From a virus, in the IMG/VR virus record IMGVR_UViG_3300033141_003563, positions 1 through 36,561 of that record: a stretch of DNA of 36,561 bases; one strand, 5' to 3'. This document shows, one piece after another, positions 19,276-25,517 of the stretch. The notes beneath the pieces were generated by a model, which was given only the letters and a program-made list of their open reading frames with translations, was not told where the DNA came from and did not search any database. The stretch's first letter is position 1. Each line of letters begins with the position of its first letter. The position numbers were made by a program, and so were the translations under genes.

Positions 19276-19461
19276 TTAACCCAATGTATCTTTTGGCCAT
19301 GAACGAGGAGTAAATGCTAAACCTGACCAACCGGCTTTTGCAAAAGCAATCCGTTCAGCTTCCTGTTGCTTTTCAATTCGATCTTGTTGCTTTTTCATTT
19401 CCCGCTCCTGTTCTTCCAGGGCGGGATCAGGTTGAGGTGAATCACTCTCCAGAAATCCCAT
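19276..19461 (-). CDS. Small charged coiled-coil protein
   Basis: This 61-aa protein has an AGGAG site and overlaps the end of the upstream gene by 20 bases. Residues 14-38 form a short Q-, E- and K-rich helix (EEQEREMKKQQDRIEKQQEA) and the C-terminus is FTPRSWPKDTLG. Small proteins of this kind precede portal genes in several podoviruses, but the function is unknown. Its place in the packaging block suggests a structural or assembly role. Confidence 0.6.
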   Translation of the reverse strand: MGFLESDSPQPDPALEEQEREMKKQQDRIEKQQEAERIAFAKAGWSGLAFTPRSWPKDTLG

Positions 19462-19801
19462 GGGATGACTCCTTTAATCTTAATAGTTTACGCCATAATT
19501 GGTATGGCGTAAAGATATACCAACCCTTAACTCCTAGAAAATACTTGATAATTCCAGCACATGTGGGTAAAAAGAATTTAACCCTGCACGTCGTTTTTAC
19601 CTTTATTTTTACAAAATGGCTGTAAATTAACCGAGTGTGCTTACCGTTAGATATCTTCCCATAATTCACAAACGGTTCGATCACATGCCAGTTTAACTCT
19701 TCATCCAAAATCATCGCATAACAGTGTCCAAATCCTTTTTTTAAGAACCGTCTATACCAACGGTTTGTATCTGTAAAAAAAACAAAGGCATGTATAATCA
19801 T
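19442..19801 (-). CDS. Conserved phage protein, possible permuted NlpC/P60-like fold
   Basis: This 119-aa protein is basic and aromatic. It has a GFGHCYAM motif near residues 24-31 and a later LPTCAGIIKYFLG motif near residues 78-90, followed by YIFTPYQLWRKLL. The order His first, Cys later is that of the permuted papain-like (YiiX/LRAT) group. Such a fold would imply a thiol hydrolase, but this is only a pattern comparison. It lies in the head operon between terminase-small-like and portal genes, and overlaps the upstream gene by four bases. Confidence 0.5.
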   Translation of the reverse strand: MIIHAFVFFTDTNRWYRRFLKKGFGHCYAMILDEELNWHVIEPFVNYGKISNGKHTRLIYSHFVKIKVKTTCRVKFFLPTCAGIIKYFLGVKGWYIFTPYQLWRKLLRLKESSHGISGE

Positions 19802-19968
19802 CGTATATCAATGGTTACCAATAGAGTAGTGTCAGGATTTAGATGATTGGCTAATAAATATTCGTCAGCACTCATTGCATCTTCATCTTTAACAATGAGA
19901 CGCGTATGTTGCTTTTCGCACAGGACAAATTTACGATAGAGTGTGGCTACATCACTTCTTAAGGACAT
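19798..19968 (-). CDS. Small hypothetical protein
   Basis: This is a 56-aa protein when started at the ATG at 19968 (MSLRSDVATLYRKFVL), 17 bases inside the end of the upstream HTH gene. A longer frame from 20028 would lie wholly over that gene and is less likely. No strong ribosome site is visible, so translation is probably coupled to the upstream gene. It has a mixed alpha/beta appearance with no known motif. Confidence 0.5.
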   Translation of the reverse strand: MSLRSDVATLYRKFVLCEKQHTRLIVKDEDAMSADEYLLANHLNPDTTLLVTIDIR

Positions 19969-20494
19969 CTTTGATTTGTTCCACTTGTTTACGCAAATCA
20001 GCAATATCAACCGTATGACCTTTTGCAATCATCTCCACATAATCCATGGCGACCGATAAAGGTAATTTACCCATTGCCGCCTGTTTAACGATATGCGTAA
20101 CTTGTGCTTGCGGATCATCGGGCATATCTTTAATGATGTATTTTTTGTGATTCGGTTTGGTATCGAAACCAAATTGATTTCGGCCAATCATCTGAAAAAT
20201 GGCAGGTTGAGCATCCTTACGATACTTCGCCGCCTTGAGTGCTTCCATGAACTTAATACGTGCAATGGCTGTCCCCTGATCAACCGCTTTTTTGAAATCA
20301 GGAAATTTCCTGATCCACTTATAAATACTTTCTTCAGACGTAGAAAATAAAGCACACAATGACTTTTTATCATGTCCGATGGATAACCATTCGAATGCTC
20401 TTTCACAAAAATCGGGTTTATAGATAGAATTAAAATTATGAATAATCGCTTCGCGATTTTTACAGATTAATTCGTCGACTGTTGGAATGCTCAT
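19952..20494 (-). CDS. Terminase small subunit-like HTH protein
   Basis: This is a 180-aa protein from the ATG at 20494 (ACGGAG site); an upstream in-frame ATG at 20521 lacks a site. Residues of about 38-65 (GHDKKSLCALFSTSEESIYK then WIRKFPDFKKAV) form a helix-turn-helix like those in small terminases, which bind the packaging start. The C-terminus is helical and lysine-rich (VEQIKDVLKK). It heads the head-gene block, as small terminases usually do. Unusually, the large terminase is on the other strand at 22433-23758. Confidence 0.65.
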   Translation of the reverse strand: MSIPTVDELICKNREAIIHNFNSIYKPDFCERAFEWLSIGHDKKSLCALFSTSEESIYKWIRKFPDFKKAVDQGTAIARIKFMEALKAAKYRKDAQPAIFQMIGRNQFGFDTKPNHKKYIIKDMPDDPQAQVTHIVKQAAMGKLPLSVAMDYVEMIAKGHTVDIADLRKQVEQIKDVLKK

Positions 20495-20495
20495 G

Positions 20496-20696
20496 TTAAC
20501 TCCGTGATCTTTTAGCAACATTGAGCGCGAATTGTGCGCGTCTCTTCAGTGTAGTAGACGCCTTGGGATTTTTCAAAACTTTTCGCGCATAAGCAGATGT
20601 TGACATGTGCGCTCGCTTGGCAGCTGCACTAAAGGAACCGACTGTCCCTTTCGCGCGCATGCGCGCTACTGCCGATTGTATCCATTTTTTTGCCAT
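20496..20696 (-). CDS. Small basic DNA-binding virion-type protein
   Basis: This 66-aa very basic protein (MAKKWIQSAVARMRAKGTVG, then FSAAAKR and RRAQFALNVAKR) resembles small proteins of unknown function found in many phages and in some giant viruses, with the KWIQ...KGTVGSF pattern. Charge suggests nucleic-acid binding. The start has AGAGGAC upstream. A TATAAT box with an operator-like sequence lies 47 to 62 bases upstream (20743-20758). Confidence 0.65.
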   Translation of the reverse strand: MAKKWIQSAVARMRAKGTVGSFSAAAKRAHMSTSAYARKVLKNPKASTTLKRRAQFALNVAKRSRS

Positions 20697-20742
20697 AGGT
20701 ATAGTCCTCTTTACACATAGTCAAAGAATGGGCGCGCTCTTA

Positions 20743-20758
20743 TTTGATTATAACTAAT
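20743..20758 (-). promoter_or_regulatory. -10 box with operator-like sequence
   Basis: TTTGATTATAACTAAT matches 13 of 16 positions of the palindromic operator at 30371-30386. On the minus strand it contains TTATAATC, a -10-like box, for the gene starting at 20696. No good -35 was found. Confidence 0.4.
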
Positions 20759-20772
20759 TTGTCATCATGCAT

Positions 20773-21084
20773 CTAGTTGGTGACTGATTTCATCTTTTTA
20801 AATTCGGTATTCAGGCTAATTCGCAAATTGGCAACCTGATCACGGGTGAGGCAAAAGCGTTGATTTTGCACTAAGTCAGTGAGTGGTATTTCACGAAAGA
20901 AGCGATAAGTTTTTTCTTGTTGAATTAAATCAGTCGGTTTCGGGGGTAATAATTCAGTTACTTCAAATCCGATGCGAAAAGCTTTTTTTTCCACATTAAA
21001 TGACATTGACATCACTACAAATGGGGTGCGTTCAAAGGCTTGCTTTAATTCTGAAAATAACTGATCATTATCTTGAATGAGCAT
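20773..21084 (-). CDS. Hypothetical protein, first gene of the late operon
   Basis: This is a 103-aa protein when started at the ATG at 21084, which has AGGA nine bases upstream. An upstream ATG at 21105 lies only about 11 bases after a TATAAT box and would be nearly leaderless. The sequence has a charged helical start (DNDQLFSELKQAFERTPF), a beta-strand core (VVMSMSFNVEKKAFRIGF) and a helical C-terminus. No family was recognised. Confidence 0.6.
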   Translation of the reverse strand: MLIQDNDQLFSELKQAFERTPFVVMSMSFNVEKKAFRIGFEVTELLPPKPTDLIQQEKTYRFFREIPLTDLVQNQRFCLTRDQVANLRISLNTEFKKMKSVTN

Positions 21085-21115
21085 CTGTTTAATCCTGGAT
21101 GCCATGGGATGTTCG

Positions 21116-21124
21116 ATTATAACA
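21116..21124 (-). promoter_or_regulatory. Late leftward promoter, extended -10
   Basis: TGTTATAAT on the minus strand is an extended -10 (TGn-TATAAT) just upstream of the first virion-operon gene. The sequence 17 bp further up is only T-rich, which fits an extended -10 promoter or one needing an activator. Confidence 0.55.
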
Positions 21125-21142
21125 TAGGAAAAATGATAAAAA

Positions 21143-21190
21143 AATACCCGTTCAATGTAGAAAGGTACTTTCTAGATGTAGACGGGTATT
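21143..21190. promoter_or_regulatory. Nested hairpin in the divergent late control region
   Basis: Outer arms AATACCCGT / ACGGGTATT (21143-21151 with 21182-21190) enclose a perfect 7-3-7 inverted repeat TAGAAAG-GTA-CTTTCTA (21158-21174). A and T runs flank both sides. It lies between two divergently transcribed operons, so a terminator is not needed here; an operator or cruciform is more likely. Confidence 0.6.
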
Positions 21191-21213
21191 AAAAAATTTT
21201 CGCTGATGATTTG

Positions 21214-21230
21214 ATTACTTGTAAAGTAAT
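21214..21230. promoter_or_regulatory. Second 7-3-7 dyad upstream of the lysis operon
   Basis: ATTACTT-GTA-AAGTAAT is a perfect inverted repeat ending 21 bases before the muramidase ATG. It has the same arm length and GTA spacer as the dyad at 21158-21174, which suggests a pair of regulator sites, although the arm sequences differ. Confidence 0.4.
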
Positions 21231-21251
21231 TAGAACAACTAAGGTGAATAA

Positions 21252-21812
21252 ATGGCTATCTTTGAAATTGCAATTAATACGGTTTTACAGCATGAAGGAA
21301 TTTTTTCCAATGATAAGAATGATCGTGGAGGTGCGACAAAGTACGGCATATCATTGCGTTACCTGAAATCCTTGCATGACATTGATGGGGAAAGTGGTGA
21401 TTTAGATAAAGACGGGGATGTTGATATTGATGATATTCACATTCTAACTAAAGAAGATGCAATCAATTTTTACAAGCAGAATTTCTGGTTAAAAAACCAA
21501 TATGGTAAAATTAATGATCAAAAGATTGCAACGAAGATTTTTGATCTATGTGTTAATATGGGGGCATCCCGAGCTAATAGAATATTGCAGGACTCATGTA
21601 ATGTTCTCGGCCCAAAATATCTCATTGTTGACGGCATTATTGGCAAAAAAACCTTAAAAGTTGTCAATGATATAGTATCTGATGTTTGGCTAAATTGTTT
21701 GTTATTGCGTGAGATAAGATGGCAAGCGGCTAATTTTTATAAAGACATTACCAGGTTATATCCAAGCAATTTAAAATTTTTTAAAGGCTGGTTGAAAAGA
21801 GCGATGTGGTAA
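21252..21812 (+). CDS. GH108 endolysin (N-acetylmuramidase)
   Basis: This 186-aa protein has an AAGGTG site. Residues 13-33 carry the GH108 signature: HEG with catalytic Glu15, then DRGGATKYGI. Residues 49-60 (GDLDKDGDVDID) form a DxDxDG calcium-type loop, and LTKEDAINFYKQNFW follows, as in known members. The C-terminal part has VDGIIGKKTLKVVN, also typical. It would cut the glycan backbone of peptidoglycan at lysis. There is no signal peptide, so it needs the holin encoded directly downstream. It is the first gene of a rightward lysis-packaging operon. Confidence 0.9.
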   Translation: MAIFEIAINTVLQHEGIFSNDKNDRGGATKYGISLRYLKSLHDIDGESGDLDKDGDVDIDDIHILTKEDAINFYKQNFWLKNQYGKINDQKIATKIFDLCVNMGASRANRILQDSCNVLGPKYLIVDGIIGKKTLKVVNDIVSDVWLNCLLLREIRWQAANFYKDITRLYPSNLKFFKGWLKRAMW

Positions 21813-21826
21813 GAGAGGGTATTAAT

Positions 21827-22210
21827 ATGATTGAATTAATTGCATCCTTGGCGGGATTAGTTGTACCACCGGCTTTTGATTTTCTTAAGAAGAAATTTTT
21901 AAAGCCCAAAGATGATTCGCAAGAATCAACATTAAGTTCGCTGGCTGTTACCAATCCAGATGTCATGCCAGAGTATGTTAAGGCTAATGCTGATTTATTA
22001 AGAGCACAAGTTGATTATAAAAACTGGGATGTCGTTGGGAATATATCAGCGTGGGTTTCCAATTTAAGGGCATCTATTCGACCTATTTTTGTGATTGCAT
22101 CCTTATTGATTCTAGCCTATTCGGTAGCTTATCAAATTACAATTGATCCGAGTTTTAAGGCGCTCATGGATGTTTGCATCTCCTCCTGGTTTGGGTCAAG
22201 ATTAACTTGA
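21827..22210 (+). CDS. Holin of the GTA three-TM type
   Basis: This is a 127-aa protein from the ATG at 21827 (GAGAGGG site). It has an N-terminal hydrophobic segment (MIELIASLAGLVVPPAFDF), a hydrophilic middle with a lysine patch, then NLRASIRPIFVIASLLILAY and a C-terminal WFGSR. The LRASIRP plus WFGxR pattern is characteristic of holins first described in gene transfer agents (GTA_holin_3TM). It would permeabilise the inner membrane and release the muramidase encoded 14 bases upstream. Confidence 0.8.
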   Translation: MIELIASLAGLVVPPAFDFLKKKFLKPKDDSQESTLSSLAVTNPDVMPEYVKANADLLRAQVDYKNWDVVGNISAWVSNLRASIRPIFVIASLLILAYSVAYQITIDPSFKALMDVCISSWFGSRLT

Positions 22211-22220
22211 AGACTTTAAA

Positions 22221-22436
22221 ATGATTACACATGCACTTTTATTAAAAATTTTGGCGCTTGGAGGAGATGTGGGTTTTCCGATTTTGATAATTATTGTTGC
22301 TATAATGTGGGCAAAAACAAATAAGAATGCAGAAATGTTACACAAAATTGATGAAAATTTAATTACCTTAAATACTAATTATAAATGGATTAAAGAATCT
22401 CTCACACGATTAATAGAGAAAACTTTTAAAAAATGA
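22221..22436 (+). CDS. Small membrane protein of the lysis module
   Basis: This 71-aa protein has one N-terminal TM segment (residues of about 6-30, LLKILALGG then GFPILIIIVAIMW) and a charged helical tail. It lies between holin and terminase genes and overlaps the terminase start by four bases (ATGA). It may be a second holin, antiholin or one-component spanin-like protein; the sequence does not decide. The ribosome site is weak. Confidence 0.6.
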   Translation: MITHALLLKILALGGDVGFPILIIIVAIMWAKTNKNAEMLHKIDENLITLNTNYKWIKESLTRLIEKTFKK

Positions 22437-23758
22437 CTGAAGTTGTTTTACCGGTTTGTGTTCCTTATGATCACCAAAAAAGGTGGTTTCATGCTTATTT
22501 TGTAGAAGGCTACCGTCGAATGGCGTTAGTTGTTCACAGGCGATCAGGCAAGGACATTTTTTGTTTATCCATTATTTCATGTGCTGCTCAACTTCGAGTA
22601 GGTACTTATCTTTATTTATTGCCTTATCAAAAGCAAGCACGTGATATTATTTGGAAAGGTGTTGATAATGATGGACGACCTTTTTTAGATTATTTGGGCA
22701 AAGAACTTATTCAGCATAAAGATAATATTAATATGGAGGTCACCTATAAGAATGGATCACGTGTAATCTTTCGTGGGACAGATGGTGCAACTCGGGCAGA
22801 TTGGTCTAAGATGATTGGGACAAATCCAATTTTTATCGTGTTTGGAGAATATTCCTTACAATCACCGATTGCGTGGGAATATCTCTCACCGGTTGTCAGA
22901 CGCAATAAAGGATCAGTAATTTTTCAATACACGCCCCGTGGGATTAATCATGGTTATGAATTATATCAAATGGCGAAAAACAATAAGGACTGGTATACAT
23001 GTTATCTGACAGTTGATGATACAAAGGATCATGATGGTTTGCCGTTATATTCAGCCGATGATATTCAGAAAGAACGTGAAGAGGGACGGGATGAAGATTT
23101 AATTCAGCAAGAATATTATCTGTCCTGGAATGCTGTTAATAGCGGTTCTTATTTTGGTCGGATTATTAATAACTTACGCAAGAAAAACCGTATAAGAATT
23201 TTTGATATTGATGTGACATTACCTGTTTTTACATTCTGGGATTTGGGTATGGCAGATGCAATGGCCATCTGGTTCATGCAAACTCTCAGAGATGAGATAA
23301 GATTCATTTATTATTATGAAAATTCTGGTGAAGGAATAAAACATTATGTCCAACAACTATCTCAAATTTCTCGATACTTTCGGTTTAGATATCATCCACA
23401 AGGGCATTATGCGCCTCACGATATTGCGGTACGAGAATTAGGAACGGGCAAGTCGCGATTAGAAACAGCAGCAAGTTTAGGTTTATACTTTCAAGTCGTT
23501 CCTAAATTACCCTTCCAAGATGGGATAGAGGCGGTACGCCAGATGTTGCCGAAATGTTATTTTCACGAAGAATATTGCAGACAAGGTATTCAAGCTTTAT
23601 CTTCTTATTCGAAGAAATATGATATTATTCGAAAAGTATATTTATCGCATCCTGAACATGACTGGTCATCGCATGCTGCTGATGCCTTTAGGTATTTTTC
23701 AATTGTGTGGCGCAAAGAATATGCCTCACTCCAAAAAAATGAGCCTGTGTCGTATTAG
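22433..23758 (+). CDS. terL: Terminase large subunit
   Basis: This 441-aa protein has both packaging domains. The ATPase domain has a Walker A-like HRRSGKD (residues 35-41), a Walker B-type IFIVFGEYS with Glu139, and the coupling motif TPRG (167-170). The nuclease domain has acidic residues in FWDLGMADA (Asp270), PHD (Asp330) and HAADAFRYF (Asp417). It drives DNA into the prohead through the portal. The last codons overlap the convergent nuclease gene, and its 3' end is inside a 39-bp repeat. It is on the opposite strand from the probable small subunit, which is unusual. Confidence 0.92.
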   Translation: MTEVVLPVCVPYDHQKRWFHAYFVEGYRRMALVVHRRSGKDIFCLSIISCAAQLRVGTYLYLLPYQKQARDIIWKGVDNDGRPFLDYLGKELIQHKDNINMEVTYKNGSRVIFRGTDGATRADWSKMIGTNPIFIVFGEYSLQSPIAWEYLSPVVRRNKGSVIFQYTPRGINHGYELYQMAKNNKDWYTCYLTVDDTKDHDGLPLYSADDIQKEREEGRDEDLIQQEYYLSWNAVNSGSYFGRIINNLRKKNRIRIFDIDVTLPVFTFWDLGMADAMAIWFMQTLRDEIRFIYYYENSGEGIKHYVQQLSQISRYFRFRYHPQGHYAPHDIAVRELGTGKSRLETAASLGLYFQVVPKLPFQDGIEAVRQMLPKCYFHEEYCRQGIQALSSYSKKYDIIRKVYLSHPEHDWSSHAADAFRYFSIVWRKEYASLQKNEPVSY

Positions 23759-23787
23759 TTTTCAAAATAATCTTTTACTATTTCTTT
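23749..23787. repeat. 39-bp direct repeat, copy 1
   Basis: This copy covers the last codons of terL and the last ten codons plus stop of the VRR-NUC gene. An exact second copy lies at 24158-24196. Confidence 0.95.
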
Positions 23788-24102
23788 AGCCTGGTTCCAG
23801 GTATAACAAACAAAATAGGCATCCCCTAATGCTTTCATTTTATTTTCAAATTCCTTTTGATCATTCGTTTGTTTGTTCTTACCCCATTTGAACTCTATCC
23901 ATAAAAGACGGTATTTTTTATTAGAAACTGGAATAAGAATATCCGCAACACCTTTCATCAAGCCCATTTTTTTTAAATGATTCAAATAAGCGTATCTATA
24001 TTTTTGTGGAACTATATTCTCATTAGGATTGTGAATAATAGGTAAGTTTGGATATTGATATTTAAACCATTGTACAAAAGCTATTTGTTCGTGCTTTTCC
24101 AT
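23755..24102 (-). CDS. VRR-NUC domain nuclease
   Basis: This 115-aa protein is almost entirely a VRR-NUC fold, a PD-(D/E)XK nuclease. HEQIAFVQWFK opens it, GVADILIP carries Asp54, LLWIEFKWG carries Glu70 and Lys72, and DQKEFENKM supplies Gln82. Stand-alone phage VRR-NUC proteins probably resolve branched DNA in recombination or before packaging. It is the last gene of the leftward accessory operon and converges on terL with overlapping stops. It is bracketed by the 39-bp direct repeats, so it may have arrived or been rearranged through them. Confidence 0.85.
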   Translation of the reverse strand: MEKHEQIAFVQWFKYQYPNLPIIHNPNENIVPQKYRYAYLNHLKKMGLMKGVADILIPVSNKKYRLLWIEFKWGKNKQTNDQKEFENKMKALGDAYFVCYTWNQAKEIVKDYFEN

Positions 24103-24109
24103 TATTTAT

Positions 24110-24163
24110 TTATTTTTTTTTGGTCTTTTTACGTGCATAATGCCATCCCTTTTCATCGTCGTA
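24110..24163 (-). pseudogene. Detached C-terminal coding remnant
   Basis: Directly after the stop of the upstream gene the same frame continues for 17 codons (ending DEKGWHYARKKTKKK) to a TAA. This looks like the original basic C-terminus of that protein. The 39-bp repeat at 24158-24196 appears to have replaced the preceding codons and introduced a stop. Confidence 0.5.
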
Positions 24164-24196
24164 TTAGTTTTCAAAATAATCTTTTACTATTTCTTT
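24158..24196. repeat. 39-bp direct repeat, copy 2
   Basis: This is an exact copy of 23749-23787. Here it supplies the last ten codons and stop (EIVKDYFEN) of an unrelated membrane protein, so it is probably the derived copy. Confidence 0.95.
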
Positions 24197-24538
24197 TTTA
24201 TCTAATAATGATTTCACGATTTTATTACGTTGTTCTTCTCTCCAGTTCTTTTCAAAATCTTCATAGAAAAATACCTGAGAAGCAGGAACCCATGTTGAGT
24301 GTTTCCAATAAAGGGATAAAACTTCATCTTCATGAGGTTTGATTTTATATTCATTTTTATGTTTATCTACAATAGAATCTGTATAAATTGGATAAAAACG
24401 AGGATGATTCTTGTAAAATTGAATGCAAAACTCACCAATAATTTTACGAGTAGATTTTTCTGTCGTTTTTTTAGTCTTGATCATTAAGTAATAAAGTATT
24501 CCAATTATTGGAAACATAAAAACATAAGTTATTAACAT
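24164..24538 (-). CDS. Membrane-anchored hypothetical protein, truncated by a repeat
   Basis: This is a 124-aa protein from the ATG at 24538 with AGGAG upstream; a longer frame to 24649 would overlap the upstream gene. Residues 1-22 are one TM segment (MLITYVFMFPIIGILYYLMI), followed by a lysine-rich stretch and a soluble domain with SLYWKHSTWVPASQVFFYED. The last residues, KEIVKDYFEN, are identical to the end of the VRR-NUC protein because both are encoded by the 39-bp repeat. The frame continues past the stop into what looks like its former C-terminus. Function is unknown. Confidence 0.6.
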   Translation of the reverse strand: MLITYVFMFPIIGILYYLMIKTKKTTEKSTRKIIGEFCIQFYKNHPRFYPIYTDSIVDKHKNEYKIKPHEDEVLSLYWKHSTWVPASQVFFYEDFEKNWREEQRNKIVKSLLDKKEIVKDYFEN

Positions 24539-24554
24539 GTTATTTCTCCTATTG

Positions 24555-24890
24555 TTACTTCCGATAATGACTATTAGATGATGATTTATCATAATCATTA
24601 TCGTCATAATCATAACTTTCTGCAGCCCCTCGTGAGTCGATGAGCACACCTGTGTCTATACCAAATGTTGCAGCCAGCGAGCTTATACCGATCAAGTCTG
24701 CTGGCACACCTTTTGTCTCAGGCGCACCATGACCCTCTTCATCGCTATCTTTAGCGTTATCATATTTTTGTCGATCTTGATGAGCAGGTGTTATTCTTTT
24801 TGACGAAATAAAAAAATAAATAAGAAGTGCTAAACATATAATTGCTATTGACAATGTCCCGAGTTTTAAACCATTAAAATAATTTTTCAT
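24555..24890 (-). CDS. Single-TM hypothetical protein with acidic tail
   Basis: This 111-aa protein has an AGGAGC site. Residues 11-30 are a TM helix (LSIAIICLALLIYFFIS), followed by a polar, partly disordered domain and an aspartate/tyrosine-rich C-terminus (SYDYDDNDYDKSSSNSHYRK). The start lies within a 37-bp repeat and the end within an 18-bp repeat, both found again at 25355-25515. No family was recognised. It is probably an accessory membrane protein. Confidence 0.6.
   Translation of the reverse strand: MKNYFNGLKLGTLSIAIICLALLIYFFISSKRITPAHQDRQKYDNAKDSDEEGHGAPETKGVPADLIGISSLAATFGIDTGVLIDSRGAAESYDYDDNDYDKSSSNSHYRK
24559..24576. repeat. 18-bp repeat at a gene end, copy 1
   Basis: TTCCGATAATGACTATTA encodes the end (NSHYR) of the protein at 24555-24890. 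The same 18 bases recur at 25355-25372. Confidence 0.85.
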
Positions 24891-24920
24891 TGTTTGCTCC
24901 TATATTTCATGGGTTTCTCT
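24884..24920. repeat. 37-bp direct repeat, copy 1
   Basis: This copy covers the start codon and ribosome site of the gene at 24555-24890, the stop of the next gene upstream and one 18-bp THE-type unit (24904-24921). It recurs exactly at 25479-25515. Confidence 0.95.
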
Positions 24921-25067
24921 TTGAATTTTTTTGTAATCACAGTCTGCTGCATCTGCATTAACATCCTGAATGTATTTTTGATTGTCTAAACAGTTTAATA
25001 AATGTTCGAAACTATCTAGAGAAATGCTAATCCTGTTATTCCCTATATAAGCATCTAATTTAATCAT
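24900..25067 (-). CDS. Small hypothetical protein ending in a THE-type repeat
   Basis: This 55-aa protein (MIKLDAYIGNNRISISLDSF, later LLNCLDNQKYIQD) has an AAGGA site seven to eleven bases before the ATG. The last six residues, RETHEI, come from one unit of the dispersed 18-bp repeat, so the original C-terminus was probably altered. It sits between two genes of the same orientation with short gaps. Function is unknown. Confidence 0.6.
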   Translation of the reverse strand: MIKLDAYIGNNRISISLDSFEHLLNCLDNQKYIQDVNADAADCDYKKIQRETHEI

Positions 25068-25069
25068 CT

Positions 25070-25339
25070 TTATTTTTCCTTTAGGAGCCCTCTATGTAGA
25101 GCTTCTTTGTATAAATTTTCATAGTCATAATAATCTAAGACTGAACCACCCATTAACTTAACTTCTGATGTCCATAAATTTTCAGTCTCTGTAGTTTCAT
25201 AACCCATATCGTGTGAATGTTCAATAATACTTATGCCTGATTTTGCTTTTCGTTTAATCCATTTAATAATATTAAGCAGATGTGAATCATCCAATTCCTG
25301 ATAAGGTATTGCTTCGTCAATGGTAGCCCATGTCTTCAT
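25070..25339 (-). CDS. Hypothetical phage protein
   Basis: This 89-aa protein has an AGAGGA site. The start (MKTWATIDEAIPYQELDDSH, then LLNIIKWIKRKA) is of a type common in phage early regions: short proteins that begin with a W-T-x-DG/E motif and an HLxNxIxxLKR segment. Their function is unknown. The rest is charged and helical (YDYENLYKEALHRGLLKEK). Confidence 0.65.
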   Translation of the reverse strand: MKTWATIDEAIPYQELDDSHLLNIIKWIKRKAKSGISIIEHSHDMGYETTETENLWTSEVKLMGGSVLDYYDYENLYKEALHRGLLKEK

Positions 25340-25354
25340 TTTATTTCCTCTTAG

Positions 25355-25515
25355 TTCCGATAATGACTATTATTGGAATTAGTCTTTATCTTTGTTAGTC
25401 ACTTCTGTTAAAGTTATTTCTAAACATTCACGCAATGGACAAAGTTCCTTTGGATTATCTCCTGCCCATTTAAAAATATTTTCATTGTTTGCTCCTATAT
25501 TTCATGGGTTTCTCT
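25355..25515 (-). pseudogene. Shrunken remnant of a paralogue of the 24555-24890 gene
   Basis: The 37-bp start repeat (25479-25515) and the 18-bp end repeat (25355-25372) are both present in the same order as in the intact gene, but only about 106 bases lie between them instead of about 307. From the ATG the frame stops after 21 codons. An alternative frame reads about 36 codons without a start. This looks like an internally deleted and frameshifted copy, though it could be a recombination patchwork. Confidence 0.5.
25479..25515. repeat. 37-bp direct repeat, copy 2
   Basis: Exact copy of 24884-24920, lying just downstream of the large ankyrin gene. It includes an 18-bp unit at 25499-25516. 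Confidence 0.95.
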
Positions 25516-25517
25516 CA

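Noticed and set aside
21143-21190. Intrinsic terminator
   Set aside because: It has T- and A-rich flanks, but the adjoining operons diverge from this point, so no transcript would need to end here.
24055-24342. 95-codon plus-strand frame across the repeat region
   Set aside because: Low-complexity F- and L-rich translation of AT-rich DNA, antisense to two better supported genes.
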